Origin: PALSA-612 sp963791225
GTDB taxonomy: Bacteria; Actinomycetota; Thermoleophilia; Gaiellales; Gaiellaceae
Assembly (NCBI GenBank): GCA_963791225.1
Contig: CAWBRV010000003.1
Span: 1,364,001 to 1,428,000 of the forward strand
DNA: 64,000 nt
Direction of reading: 5' to 3'
Shown here: positions 1-9,894 of the stretch, in pieces
Numbering within the stretch: the stretch's first letter is position 1
How the letters are laid out: each line of letters begins with the position of its first letter
The notes under the pieces: model-generated
Seen by the model: the letters and a program-made list of their open reading frames with translations, nothing else
What the model was told of the DNA's origin: nothing
Database searches by the model: none
Program-made: the position numbers and the translations under genes

Positions 1-197
1 CTCTGTTGCGGAAAGGCGGCCTGGACGGCAGGCTCGAGCTCCTGCGCGGTCGGGGCACGGCCTTCGAGCTGTTCGGGGTCGAAGGACTCACCGGGGGTGA
101 CGAACGAGAGCTGCAGCGCTGCGATCGAAAGCGCGATGACCGCGAGCACGATGCGGCGCGAGGCGCCACGACTGGTATGAGCGCTGAAGGTGGACAT
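1..197 (-). CDS. N-terminus of a membrane-anchored or secreted protein (partial)
   Basis: The minus strand from the ATG at 197 reads 65 codons without a stop to the window edge, so the 3' end is missing. Residues about 14-33 form one hydrophobic segment after a run with two arginines, typical of a signal peptide or signal anchor. The following residues are acidic and proline-rich. Nothing in this piece identifies a family. It is divergent from the regulator starting at 338, with about 140 bases between them in which I see no clear motif. Confidence 0.5.
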   Translation of the reverse strand, partial: MSTFSAHTSRGASRRIVLAVIALSIAALQLSFVTPGESFDPEQLEGRAPTAQELEPAVQAAFPQQ

Positions 198-337
198 GCG
201 CCCACCGTCGAGCGACGCCCAAACCGCCCGGCCACGCCTGCCTCACCGACCCCTAATCGCGGCGTTAGCGGCGTGTTACCGGCCGTGCGAATGCTGAGGT
301 GCCTAGTCAAGGCGCGTGACCGGTGCTACAAGAGGCT

Positions 338-1978
338 GTGGTCGAGTTCAGAATCCTGGGTCCGCTCGAGGTCGTCGGCGACGACGGCCCGATCGCGCTC
401 GGCGGCCAGAAGCAGCGGGCGCTCCTCGGCCTGCTGCTGGTGCACGCCGGCGAGGTGGTCGCGACCGACCGGCTCGTGGCCGACCTGTGGGGCGAGCGGC
501 CGCCGAAGACGGCGACGACGTCGCTCCAGAACTTCGTCTCCCACCTGCGCAAGCTCCTGGGCGCGGACACGGTCGAGACGCGGCCGCCCGGCTACGTGCT
601 CCGCGTCGATGCGGATCGCTTCGACCTTGCGCGCTTCGAACGTCTCGTTGCGAGCGCACGCGGCGCGGCGCCGGCCGAGCGGGTGCGGCTCCTGCGCGAG
701 GCGCTCGGCCTCTGGCGCGGCCCGCCGCTCGCCGACCTCGCCTTCGAGACGTTCGCGCAGAGCGAGATCCGCCGGCTCGAGGAGCTGCGGGCCGAGGCGC
801 TGGAGGCACGGATCGACGCCGACCTGGAGCTCGGCGCGGGCGGAGAGCTCGTCGGCGAGCTCGAATCGCTGGTCGTCCAGTTTCCGCTGCGGGAGCGCCT
901 CCGCGGGCAGCTCATGCTCGCGCTCTACCGGTCTGGTCGCCAGGCCGAGGCGCTGCAGGCGTATCTCAACGCCCGCCGTACGCTGGTCGACGAGCTCGGG
1001 ATCGAGCCGGGTCCGGCGCTGAAAGAGATCTACACCTCGATCCTGCGCCAGGAGCCCACGCTCGCGGCGGTCGCTGCGACGGTCAGCCCGGAGGACCAGA
1101 TCGCCGACATGGTCAGGGCGATCCTCGCCGGGCGGCTCGTTCCGGTCATCGGAACCGGCGTCGACGGCGGCCCGGTGCCCGCCGCAGGGGAGATCGCAGC
1201 TCGGCTCGCCGAGCGGTTCGATTGTCCTGCCGACCGGTCGCGGACACTCGCGCAGACGGCCGAGTACGCGCTGCTGACGCAGGGGGTTGGACCGCTCTAC
1301 GACGAACTGCACGCGCTCTTCGACGCCGATCACGAGCCCGGCGCGGTGCACGCGTTCGTCGCCGGCCTCGCCCGGTTCCTGTGCGAACAGTCGCAGCCGC
1401 GCCTCCTGGTCGTCACGAGCGCGTTCGACGGCGCTCTCGAGCGGGCGCTGACGGACGCGGGGGAGGAGCCCGACGTCGTCTCGTACGTCGCGCTCGGGTC
1501 GAGCGGCGGCAAGTTCGTCCACCTGCCGGCCGGGGGCGGCGACCCGACGGTGATCGACCTTCCGAACACGTATTCGGGCCTCACGGTCGGCGAGCGCACC
1601 GTCGTGCTCAAGATCCACGGCCAGGTCGATCGGCGCCCCGAGCGCGAATGGGAGAGCTTCGTCGTCGCCGAGGACGACTTCGTCGACTACATCGCAGGCA
1701 CCGACATCGCGGGTGTCGTCCCGGTCACTCTCGCCGCCAAGCTCCGGCGCAGCCACTTCCTCTTCCTCGGCTACTTCCTCGAGGACTGGAGCCTGCGCGT
1801 CTTCCTGCACCGAGTCTGGGGGCGCGACAAGGTCAGCTACCGGTCATGGGCGATTGTCCCCGGGGCGGGGCGCGTCGAGAAGGAGCTGTGGCGCCAGCGC
1901 GGGATCGAGGCTCTCGACGTGCCGCTCGACGAGTTCGTCGGCGCGTTCGAGCGCGGGCTGAAGGAGACGGGGAGATGA
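338..1978 (+). CDS. BTAD/SARP-type regulator fused to a SIR2-like domain
   Basis: A 546-residue fusion. Residues 1 to about 95 are an OmpR/SARP winged helix (the segment EFRILGPLEV and the following GGQKQRALLGLLL are typical). Residues about 95-240 are the helical BTAD repeat region seen in AfsR-like regulators, ending in DELGIEPGPAL. From about 255 to the end is a SIR2-like domain: LVPVIGTGV resembles the Rossmann nucleotide loop, VLKIHGQVD carries the conserved histidine, and FLFLGYFLEDWSLR matches the conserved late motif of the family. SIR2 domains of this kind often consume NAD+ in phage defence, so the likely role is sensing or effector action rather than protein deacetylation; this is inference. 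GTG at 338 is preferred because family members start right before EFRILGP; GTG at 323 is possible. The gene overlaps the downstream STAND gene by 4 nt (ATGA), so the two are probably co-translated. Confidence 0.8.
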   Translation: MVEFRILGPLEVVGDDGPIALGGQKQRALLGLLLVHAGEVVATDRLVADLWGERPPKTATTSLQNFVSHLRKLLGADTVETRPPGYVLRVDADRFDLARFERLVASARGAAPAERVRLLREALGLWRGPPLADLAFETFAQSEIRRLEELRAEALEARIDADLELGAGGELVGELESLVVQFPLRERLRGQLMLALYRSGRQAEALQAYLNARRTLVDELGIEPGPALKEIYTSILRQEPTLAAVAATVSPEDQIADMVRAILAGRLVPVIGTGVDGGPVPAAGEIAARLAERFDCPADRSRTLAQTAEYALLTQGVGPLYDELHALFDADHEPGAVHAFVAGLARFLCEQSQPRLLVVTSAFDGALERALTDAGEEPDVVSYVALGSSGGKFVHLPAGGGDPTVIDLPNTYSGLTVGERTVVLKIHGQVDRRPEREWESFVVAEDDFVDYIAGTDIAGVVPVTLAAKLRRSHFLFLGYFLEDWSLRVFLHRVWGRDKVSYRSWAIVPGAGRVEKELWRQRGIEALDVPLDEFVGAFERGLKETGR

Positions 1979-4900
1979 TCGCCGCAGGAGGCCCCTTCAA
2001 GGGGCTCGCCTCGTTCCAGGATTCGGAGGCCGACGCGCGGCTCTTCTTCGGCCGCGAGCGGGAGCGGGAGATCATCGTCGCCAACCTGCTCGCGTCGCGG
2101 CTGACCGTGCTCTACGGGGACACGGGCGTGGGCAAGAGCTCCGTGCTCCGGGCCGGGGTCGCGCGCGACCTGCGCGGACTGCCGGAACCGCCCGCGGTGG
2201 TCGTGTTCGGCGAGTGGCGCGACGACCCGGCCCGGGCGCTCGAGGCGCGGATCGCGGAGGTCACGGGAGCCGAGTCCCAGGGGCGACTCGCCGACACGCT
2301 CGAGCTCGGCGCGGCCATGGCGGGAGCTGAGATCGTCGTGCTCCTGGACGGGCTCGAGGAGGAGTTCCTCTACCACGGCGACGAGGTGGGGCCGGGGAGC
2401 TTCCTCGACGAGTTCTCGGAGGCTGCGACGCGATCGGGGCTCCGCGCGAGCTTCCTGCTCGCCGTGCGCGAGGACGCGCTCGCCAAGCTCGACCGGTTCA
2501 AGAGTCGGGTTCCGAACGTGTTCGGCAACTACCTCCGGCTCGAGCACCTCGACCGCGCGGCCGGCCGCGAGGCGATCGTCGGGCCCGTCGATCGCCACAA
2601 CGAATCCGCGGCAACCACGGTCGAGATCGAGCCGGCGCTCGTCGAAGCCGTGCTCGACCAGGTGGCCGCCGGAAAGGTCGAGCTGGGGCAGGCGGGTCGG
2701 GGCGGGCTCGGCGAGAACGGGTCGCAAAGCATCGAAGCGCCGTACCTGCAGCTCGTGATGGCCCGGCTCTGGGACGCCGAGGCGGAGTCTGGCTCGAGCG
2801 TGCTCCGACTCGAGACGCTTGGCCGGCTGGGCGGCGCGGAGCAGATCGTCCGCGACCACCTCGAGGGCGCGCTCGATTCGCTCGACCCCCAGGAGCAGGA
2901 CATCGCGGCCGCTGTCTTCAACCACCTGGTCACGCCGTCCGGCACGAAGATCGCGCACGACGCCACGGACCTCGCCGGCTATCTCGGCGTCACTCCCGCC
3001 GAGATCGAGCCGGTGCTGTCGGCGCTCGCGGCCGAGCGCGTCCTGCGGCCGGTGCCGGGCGTCCGCGGCTCGGAGCTGCCGCGCTACGAGATCTACCACG
3101 ACATCCTCGCCGAGCCGGTGCTCGCCTGGCGCACACGGCACGAGTCCGAGCGGGCGCTCGAGCGTGTCCGGCAGGACGCGGCGCGCCGGCACCGGCGGCT
3201 CCTGATCGTCGCCGGCGGCGCGTTGCTGCTTGCGGCCGCGATGGCGGTCGTGACCGTCTTCGCGTTCACGCAGCGGAGCGAGGCGCAGTCGCAGACGCGG
3301 AAGGCGCGGGCGATGGCGCTCGACGCCGCGGCCGTCTCGCAGCTCTCTACCGACCCGGAGCGGAGCCTGGCGCTGGCAGTCGAGTCTGCGAACCGCGAGC
3401 CGAGTGCCGCGGCCGAGGACGTGCTCCGCCGCGCGCTCGCCGACTCGCGGGTGCGGGCTGTCTTTCCCGCAGCCGGTCCGGTCGCGGCCGCGCACTTCAG
3501 CCGCGACGGATCGCGTCTGATCGTCGCGGGTGGCTCGAAGGCGCGCGTCTACGACCGCGGCCGTCGGACCGCCGCCCTGACGATCGATCACGGCGCGCCG
3601 ATCACGGCGGCCGGCTTCAGCCCGGGCGGCGACACGATCCTCACCGCGGGGAGCGACGGCGTCATCAGGCTCTGGTCCGCGCGAGACGGGCGCCTGCGGC
3701 TGCTGCAGACGCTCGTGCTCGGCGTCCCGGTGCGCAGCGCCGGGTTCGACCGTCGCGGAGAGCACATCCTCGCCGCCGGCGGCCGGCGCGTGAGGTTGTG
3801 GCAGGTCGGCCGGAGCCGGCCCTTGTGGTCGCACCACCTCGGTTGGCCGGTGACGGAGGCAGTGCCAAGCCCGAGCGGGAGCCTCGTGGCGGTCATCGGG
3901 AACAACCCACGGGCAGTGCTCTTCGACGGCGGCTCGGGGAAGCTCGTGCGGCGGCTCGACCAGGGCGACTTCGTCAAGAGCGTCGCGTTCAGCCCGAGCG
4001 GCGACGTCGTCGTCACCGGCGGCAGGAACGACATGGCCCGCATGTGGGACGTCGGGACGGGCCGGATGACGGCGGCGCTCGAGGGCCACACCGGGGATGT
4101 CGTCGCGCTCGCGTTCAGTCCAGAGGGCAGCACGCTCGCGACGGCGAGCGTGGACGGGACCGCCAGGCTCTGGTCGGTGCCGGACGGCAAGCAGGAGGGC
4201 GTGTTCGCCGGTCACGCGGGTGTCCTGACGAGCGTCGAGTTCAGCCCCGACGCGAATTACCTGCTGACGTCGAGCAGCGACCGGACCGCGCGCGTCTGGC
4301 GTATCCAGGGCAGCTCCGACGTCGTCGCGCTCCTCGCGGGAGACAGCCTTCCGGTCACCGGGGCGGAGTACAACCCGGACGGAAGCAGGGTGTTGACGGG
4401 GAGCCTCGACGGCACCGCGCGCCTCTGGGATCCCCGCCAGCCGTCGTTCTCGACGCTCGCCCTCGAGCCAGGCCCGCTCGTGGGTGCCTCGTTCATAGGC
4501 GCGGGGCGGATCCTTGTCGCGGGACCGGGGAAGAGCGCACTCGTGATCCGCGCCTCGGACGGAAGCCGCATCGTCAGGCTGAAGCTCCCGTACGACGTCA
4601 CCGCGGCGGCTGCGGCCCGAAACCGGTCGCTCCTGGCGATCGCCTACGGCCGGCGGGTCGCGCTCGGCGTTCCGCCGAAGATCGTCCTGTCGGCGATCCG
4701 CCAGCCGAAGCGCGTCACGAGCGTCGCCCTGTCGCCGGACGGCTCGCGGGTCGTGACCGGCGGATCGGACGGCATCGTCCGCGTCTGGAGCGAGAGCGGC
4801 CGGCTCGTTCGAGAGCTCAGGGGCCATCACCGGGCCGTGACCCGGGTCGCGATCAGCCCTAATGGCGGATTGATTGCCACCTCGTCGCTGGACGGGACCG

Positions 4901-5403
4901 CGAAGATCTGGGACGCGGGCACGGGGCGGCTCCTGCACACGTTGAAGGGCCACAGGAAGCCGCTGACCTCGGTCGCGTTCAGCTCTGATGGGAGGCAGGT
5001 GGTCACGGCGAGCAATGATCGCGACGCCCGGGTCTGGGACGCGGCCACCGGCAAGCAGGTGCAGCTCCTCAGCTGGCACCTCGGGACCGTCGCCGACGCC
5101 GGGTTCAGCCCCAACGGGCGCTGGATCGTGACCATCGGGCCAGTGAGCGCGCAGCTGTGGCAGCCCGGAAATCCGGCCTGGCTGCTGCCGCTCGGAATCG
5201 GCGGCGTGAAGAAGACGCTGACGAGCGCCTCCTTCGACCCGACGAGCAGGATCGTGCTCGCGACGAGCGAGGACGGCACGGTGCGCACGTACCGCTGCGT
5301 GCTCTGCGGCGATCTCGATCAGCTCCTGCGCGTCGCCCACACGAGACTGGCACTCACGGGCCGCACGCTGTCGCCGGCAGAGCTCAAGCGCTACGCCGGC
5401 TAG
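1975..5403 (+). CDS. STAND NTPase with transmembrane helix and WD40 propellers
   Basis: A 1142-residue protein of the nSTAND1 type. Walker A GDTGVGKSS lies at residues 48-56 and Walker B VVLLDG near 121-126, followed by a helical region to about 400. One transmembrane helix (about 408-432) separates the cytoplasmic NTPase from the C-terminal part. From about 490 to 1130 there are roughly 14-15 WD40 blades (repeated FSP-G--LLT-S-DGTARLW pattern), enough for two seven-bladed propellers. STAND proteins are ATP-driven switches in which a repeat region senses a ligand and the NTPase oligomerises to activate an effector. Here the SIR2-like domain encoded just upstream (ATGA overlap) is the obvious candidate partner. 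In many actinobacteria a BTAD domain and an nSTAND-WD40 part sit in one polypeptide; here they are split and SIR2 has been added to the first. With the helix as a single pass, the propellers could face outside. Confidence 0.82.
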   Translation: MIAAGGPFKGLASFQDSEADARLFFGREREREIIVANLLASRLTVLYGDTGVGKSSVLRAGVARDLRGLPEPPAVVVFGEWRDDPARALEARIAEVTGAESQGRLADTLELGAAMAGAEIVVLLDGLEEEFLYHGDEVGPGSFLDEFSEAATRSGLRASFLLAVREDALAKLDRFKSRVPNVFGNYLRLEHLDRAAGREAIVGPVDRHNESAATTVEIEPALVEAVLDQVAAGKVELGQAGRGGLGENGSQSIEAPYLQLVMARLWDAEAESGSSVLRLETLGRLGGAEQIVRDHLEGALDSLDPQEQDIAAAVFNHLVTPSGTKIAHDATDLAGYLGVTPAEIEPVLSALAAERVLRPVPGVRGSELPRYEIYHDILAEPVLAWRTRHESERALERVRQDAARRHRRLLIVAGGALLLAAAMAVVTVFAFTQRSEAQSQTRKARAMALDAAAVSQLSTDPERSLALAVESANREPSAAAEDVLRRALADSRVRAVFPAAGPVAAAHFSRDGSRLIVAGGSKARVYDRGRRTAALTIDHGAPITAAGFSPGGDTILTAGSDGVIRLWSARDGRLRLLQTLVLGVPVRSAGFDRRGEHILAAGGRRVRLWQVGRSRPLWSHHLGWPVTEAVPSPSGSLVAVIGNNPRAVLFDGGSGKLVRRLDQGDFVKSVAFSPSGDVVVTGGRNDMARMWDVGTGRMTAALEGHTGDVVALAFSPEGSTLATASVDGTARLWSVPDGKQEGVFAGHAGVLTSVEFSPDANYLLTSSSDRTARVWRIQGSSDVVALLAGDSLPVTGAEYNPDGSRVLTGSLDGTARLWDPRQPSFSTLALEPGPLVGASFIGAGRILVAGPGKSALVIRASDGSRIVRLKLPYDVTAAAAARNRSLLAIAYGRRVALGVPPKIVLSAIRQPKRVTSVALSPDGSRVVTGGSDGIVRVWSESGRLVRELRGHHRAVTRVAISPNGGLIATSSLDGTAKIWDAGTGRLLHTLKGHRKPLTSVAFSSDGRQVVTASNDRDARVWDAATGKQVQLLSWHLGTVADAGFSPNGRWIVTIGPVSAQLWQPGNPAWLLPLGIGGVKKTLTSASFDPTSRIVLATSEDGTVRTYRCVLCGDLDQLLRVAHTRLALTGRTLSPAELKRYAG

Positions 5404-5495
5404 CCGTCTGCGCGTTCGGGCCCGGCAGCCCGGTCTGCCCGTGCGCCGTCCGCGCGCAGCTCAGCCAGGGCAGACACGCTGGATACCCTTCTCCG

Positions 5496-7498
5496 ATGGC
5501 CGATTTCAAGACCACGGACGTCTACGCGCCGACCGGCGACCAGCCGCAGGCGATCGAGGAGCTCTCGCGCAGCATCGAGGCGGGCACTCGCTACCAGACG
5601 CTGCTCGGCGCGACCGGCACGGGCAAGACGGCGACGATGGCCTGGATCATCGAGAAGGTCGGCAAGCCCGCGCTCGTGATCGCCCACAACAAGACGCTCG
5701 CCGCGCAGCTCTGCAACGAGTTCCGCGAGTTCTTCCCGGCGAACGCGGTCGAGTACTTCGTCTCCTACTACGACTACTACCAGCCCGAGGCGTACGTTCC
5801 GCAGGCCGATCTCTACATCGAGAAGGACTCGTCCCAGAACGACGACATCTCGCGCCTGCGCCTCGCCGCGACGTCCGCGCTGCTCACGCGCCGCGACGTC
5901 GTCATCGTCGCCTCCGTCTCCTGCATCTACGGGCTCGGCTCGCCGGAGGAGTGGCGCGAGCGCGTGCTCGTGCTCGAGGTGGGGGAGACGCACGACCGCG
6001 ACGCGGCGCTGCGCAAGCTGATCGAGAGCCAGTACGTGCGCAACGACTCCGTGCTCGGCCGCGGCCGCTTCCGCGTCAAGGGCGACCTCGTCGAGGTGCA
6101 GCCGGCGAACATCGAGACCGCCTACCGCGTCTCCTTCTTCGGCGACGAGGTCGAGGCGATCACGCACTTCGACCCGCTCACGGGCGAGGTCTACGCGAAG
6201 CTCGACAACCTCGTCATCTGGCCCGCGACCGAGTACGTGACCTCGAAGCCGTCGATCGAGCGCGCCCTCGGCGACATCCGCGGCGAGCTGGCCGCCCAGG
6301 TGCGGCAGTTCGAGGAGCAGGGCAAGATGCTGGAGGCGCACCGGATCCGGCAGCGCACCGAGTACGACCTGGAGATGCTGAAGGAGCTCGGCTTCTGCTC
6401 CGGGATCGAGAACTACTCGCGTCACCTCGAGGGTCGCCCGCCCGGCTCGCACCCGTTCACGCTGATCGACTACTTCCCGGACGACATGGTCGTCTTCGTC
6501 GACGAGTCGCACCAGACCGTGCCCCAGATCGGCGGCATGTACGAGGGCGACCGCTCGCGCAAGCAGACGCTGGTCGAGTACGGCTTCCGGCTCCCGTCGG
6601 CGCTCGACAACCGGCCGCTCCGCTTCGACGAGTTCCTGGAGAAGGTGCCGCAGCTCGTGTTCGTCTCGGCCACGCCCGGGCGCGTTCGAGCTGCGCCACT
6701 CGACGGTCGTCTCCGAGCAGCTGATCCGCCCGACCGGCGTCGTCGACCCGGAGGTCGAGATCCGGCCGACGAAGAACCAGATCGACGACCTGCTGAACGA
6801 GATCCGCCGCCGCGAGGAGGTGGGCGAGCGCGTCCTGATCACGACGCTGACGAAGAAGATGGCCGAGGACCTGACCGACTACCTGCTCGAGGCCGGCGTC
6901 AAGGCGCGCTACCTCCACTCCGAGATCAACACGCTCGAGCGGATCCAGATCATCCGCGAGCTGCGGCTCGGCGACTACGACGTGCTCGTCGGCGTCAACC
7001 TGCTCCGCGAGGGCCTCGACCTGCCCGAGGTGACGCTGGTCGCGATCCTCGACGCCGACAAGGAGGGCTTCCTGCGCGGCAAGACGGCGCTGATCCAGAC
7101 GATCGGCCGCGCCGCCCGTAACGTCAACGGCAAGGTGCTGCTCTACGCCGACAAGATGACCGAGGCGATCGCGGGCGCCGTGGACGAGACGAGTCGCCGC
7201 CGCGTCAAGCAGCTCGCGTACAACGAGGAGCACGGGATCACGCCGGAGTCGATCGTCAAGGGCGTGTCCGACATCGCCGAGCTGCTCGCGCTCGAGCAGC
7301 CGCACGTCCCGACGCGCCGCCGGCGCGGCAAGCGCGACGTCGAGGGGATGAGCCAGGAGGAGCTGGAGAAGCTCGTCGTCGACGCTCGAGGAGGAGATGT
7401 ACATGGCCGCCCAGGAGCTCCGCTTCGAGTACGCGGCCAAGCTGCGGGACGAGATCAAGGAGCTGCGCCGCGAGCTGATGGCGGTCGGTGCCGCCTGA
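5496..7498 (+). pseudogene. uvrB: uvrB, excinuclease ABC subunit B, broken by two frameshifts
   Basis: UvrB verifies DNA damage and loads UvrC in nucleotide excision repair. The first frame (from ATG 5496) has Walker A GATGTGKT near residue 38, the beta-hairpin motif YYDYYQPEAY near 90, DESHQTVPQI near 335 and SATPG near 392. At about 6680 the frame shifts: after CCCGGG there is one extra base, and the protein continues one frame on with FELRHSTVV and the helicase C motifs (GVNLLREGLDLPE, QTIGRAARN). At about 7380 a second one-base insertion moves to the third frame, which ends with the UVR motif (EEEMYMAAQELRFEYAAKLR) and TGA at 7498. All three parts are well conserved, so either the breaks are recent or they are sequencing errors; the latter seems likelier for a core repair gene. 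TACCCT at 5484-5489 lies 6 nt before the ATG, suggesting a leaderless mRNA. Confidence 0.88.
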
Positions 7499-7540
7499 GA
7501 CGGCGGCGGCCCGCCGAAGCGGGCCGCCGGGAGGTTCGCG

Positions 7541-9745
7541 CTACGCGCTTTCCGTCGCCGGCTCGCGGGCCGGCGCGGGATCGCGGACGAACAGGGCCTT
7601 GCGTGTCCACTGCGGCATCCACCAGTTCCAGTTGCCGAGCAGCTTCATCAGCGACGGAACGAGCAGGATCCGGATCACGGTGGCGTCGAAGATGATCCCC
7701 GCCGCGAGGCCGATCGCGAACACCTTGATCTCGTAGCCGGGGCTGGACGAGAGGACGAGGAACGCGAACATGAGGATCAGCGCCGCGCTGGTGACGAGCT
7801 TGCCGGTCCGGGACAGGCCGAGCTCGATCGCCTTGTCGGTGGAGCCGGTCTCGTCGTAGGCCTCCCGCATGCGCGTGAGCATGAACACCTCGTAGTCCAT
7901 CGAGAGGCCGTACAGGAACGCGAAGATCATCAGCGGGATCCAGGCCGTGATCGCCTGTGTGGCGCTGATGTTCCAGAGCGAGGAGCCGTGGCCCTCCTGG
8001 AAGATGAAGACGATGATCCCGAACGCAGCCGCGAGCGAGAGCAGGTTGAGGATCACCGCCTTGATCGCCAGCACGATCGAACGGAACGCCCGCGTCAGCA
8101 GGATCAGCGTCAGGATCACGACGAACGCGAGCACGTACGGGAAGGTGCCGTAGATCGCGTGCACGAAGTCGCGGTCGACCGCGGCGACGCCCGTCACCGT
8201 TGCGTCCGTTCCCTTCAGGGCGGTCTTCGCCCGGTCGATGATCCCCTGGATGCCGGGCGCGGACCCGTCGATCGCCGGGAAGGCTTCGACCAGCGAGTCC
8301 GAGCCTTGCCGCCAGTTCCCCGCAGGCGCGCTCGCACCGACGATGCCCTTGACCGTGCTGAGCTTCGCGGCGATCTGCTGGGCGTTGCCGCCGTGCTCGA
8401 CGAGCACGTTCAGCGGCTTCATGACGCCGGGGCTGATCCCGGCTGTGTCGAGCCGAGCACGGCCGGCGATCGCCGTGTCGGTGTTGGTGCCGGGGAAGTT
8501 CTTCAGCTGCGCCTCGTTCGGGTTCATCTGCGTCCCCAGCCCGACGAGCACGGCGACTACGACCAGGCCGGCGATCGCCACCGGCCAGGGCCGCCGCACC
8601 ACGAAGCGAGCCCAGCGCCCCCAGGAGCCCTCCTCGGGGTGGCCTTGGTCGGCGAACCGCTTCGGCATCACGCGGACGCTGTTGATGCGCTCCCCCATTG
8701 TCTTGAGCAACGCCGGGAGGAGCGTGATTGCGGCCAGCACCGAGACGAGCGGGATCAGCATGCCGCCGATCCCGATCGAGCGGATGAACGGAAGAGGAAT
8801 GATGACCATCGACAGCAGGCCGACCGCCACCGTCGAGCCGGAGACGATCACGGACCGACCGGCGTGCGTCATCGTCTCGACCAGTGCCGTGTCGACATCG
8901 CTGCCTTCGCGGAGTTCGTCGCGGAAGCGGAAGATCATCAGCAGCGAGTAGTCGATCGCGACGCCGAGCCCGACCAGCGCGATCAGGAACTGGACGACGA
9001 TCGACACGTTTGTGATGTAGGTCAGGGCCCAGACGAGCGTGAACGTGTTCAGGATCGCCGCGATGGCGACGACGATCGGCATCAGCACGGCCGGTAGCGT
9101 CCCGAATACGAACAGGAGGATCACGAGCGCCCCGAGGCCGCCGATCAGCGCCTCGAGCAGCACGCTCGAGCTCCCGCCGCCGCCGTGCGAGGACGCCTCC
9201 TCGAGCGGATCGTGGCCGGTCACGTTCACCGTGATTCCGGCCGGCAGCCCCTTGGCTGCGGCCGCTTGCAGCTGCTTGGCGCCGCTCTTGGTGTCGAACT
9301 TCGCCTTGCCGGGTGGATAGACCTGGAGGATCGTCGTGTGCCGGTCGTGCGAGACGTACATCAGGTTGTGCGTCGAGAAGTACGAGCTCGTGAGCGCTCC
9401 CGGCATGCTCTTCGCGGCCCTCTCCATAGCGGCGCCGATCGCAGGGCTCTTGGTGGCGTCACCGGTCGTGTGGAAGACGACGACGTTCGGCGGGCGCACA
9501 CCGACGCCGAACGCCTTCAGCGTGCGCTGGCTCGCCTCGTACGCCGGCTTGCCCGGGATCGAGAAGCTCTGATACCAACGGCTCGACAACTTCCCTGCTG
9601 CGACGCCGCCGATCAGGGTCAGCACGACCCAGGCCCCGATCACGACCCAGCGTCGGCGACCGATGACGTTCGCGAGACGGGCGAGGGCTCCTGAGTCCGT
9701 CCCGTTGGTGTTCGACTGTGCAGTCCGGTTTGCGTTCACGGTCAT
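7541..9745 (-). CDS. MMPL/RND-family transporter
   Basis: A 734-residue inner-membrane protein with the RND layout: one N-terminal helix (about 28-50), a large extracytoplasmic loop, six helices, a second large loop and five to six more helices. The pattern GLGVAIDYSLLMIFRFRDE and its second-half counterpart LYGLSMDYEVFMLTRMREAYDETG are hallmarks of MMPL proteins; the Asp-Tyr pairs lie in the proton-relay helices. Family members export lipids or drugs using the proton gradient; the substrate cannot be told from sequence. It is a single gene in convergent orientation with uvrB. A second, clearly different MMPL gene lies at 61459-63654. Confidence 0.9.
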   Translation of the reverse strand: MTVNANRTAQSNTNGTDSGALARLANVIGRRRWVVIGAWVVLTLIGGVAAGKLSSRWYQSFSIPGKPAYEASQRTLKAFGVGVRPPNVVVFHTTGDATKSPAIGAAMERAAKSMPGALTSSYFSTHNLMYVSHDRHTTILQVYPPGKAKFDTKSGAKQLQAAAAKGLPAGITVNVTGHDPLEEASSHGGGGSSSVLLEALIGGLGALVILLFVFGTLPAVLMPIVVAIAAILNTFTLVWALTYITNVSIVVQFLIALVGLGVAIDYSLLMIFRFRDELREGSDVDTALVETMTHAGRSVIVSGSTVAVGLLSMVIIPLPFIRSIGIGGMLIPLVSVLAAITLLPALLKTMGERINSVRVMPKRFADQGHPEEGSWGRWARFVVRRPWPVAIAGLVVVAVLVGLGTQMNPNEAQLKNFPGTNTDTAIAGRARLDTAGISPGVMKPLNVLVEHGGNAQQIAAKLSTVKGIVGASAPAGNWRQGSDSLVEAFPAIDGSAPGIQGIIDRAKTALKGTDATVTGVAAVDRDFVHAIYGTFPYVLAFVVILTLILLTRAFRSIVLAIKAVILNLLSLAAAFGIIVFIFQEGHGSSLWNISATQAITAWIPLMIFAFLYGLSMDYEVFMLTRMREAYDETGSTDKAIELGLSRTGKLVTSAALILMFAFLVLSSSPGYEIKVFAIGLAAGIIFDATVIRILLVPSLMKLLGNWNWWMPQWTRKALFVRDPAPAREPATESA

Positions 9746-9894
9746 CTCCCCTTCCCGGTGTTTCCAGTTCCCTTGAGACCGGGGACAGCCCCGAACCTCA
9801 TCGCTCAGCCTGTCAGCCGAGCCTACCTTTCGGCAGTGGGGTGACCCGGCAACCGGTGGTTCGGGTAGCCGTACCTCGCTACATTGAGCCGACC

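Noticed and set aside
6..1022. Plus-strand open frame at the left edge
   Set aside because: It runs antisense through the partial minus-strand gene and then in a wrong frame through the BTAD gene; composition is Arg/Ser-rich.
1837..5340. Very long minus-strand open frame opposite the STAND-WD40 gene
   Set aside because: It mirrors the codon pattern of the real gene in high-GC DNA, is rich in Arg/Pro/His and shows no recognisable motif.
3480..5340. Repeated DNA in the WD40 region as possible CRISPR or satellite
   Set aside because: The repeats are diverged codons of WD40 blades in one reading frame, not identical direct repeats with spacers.
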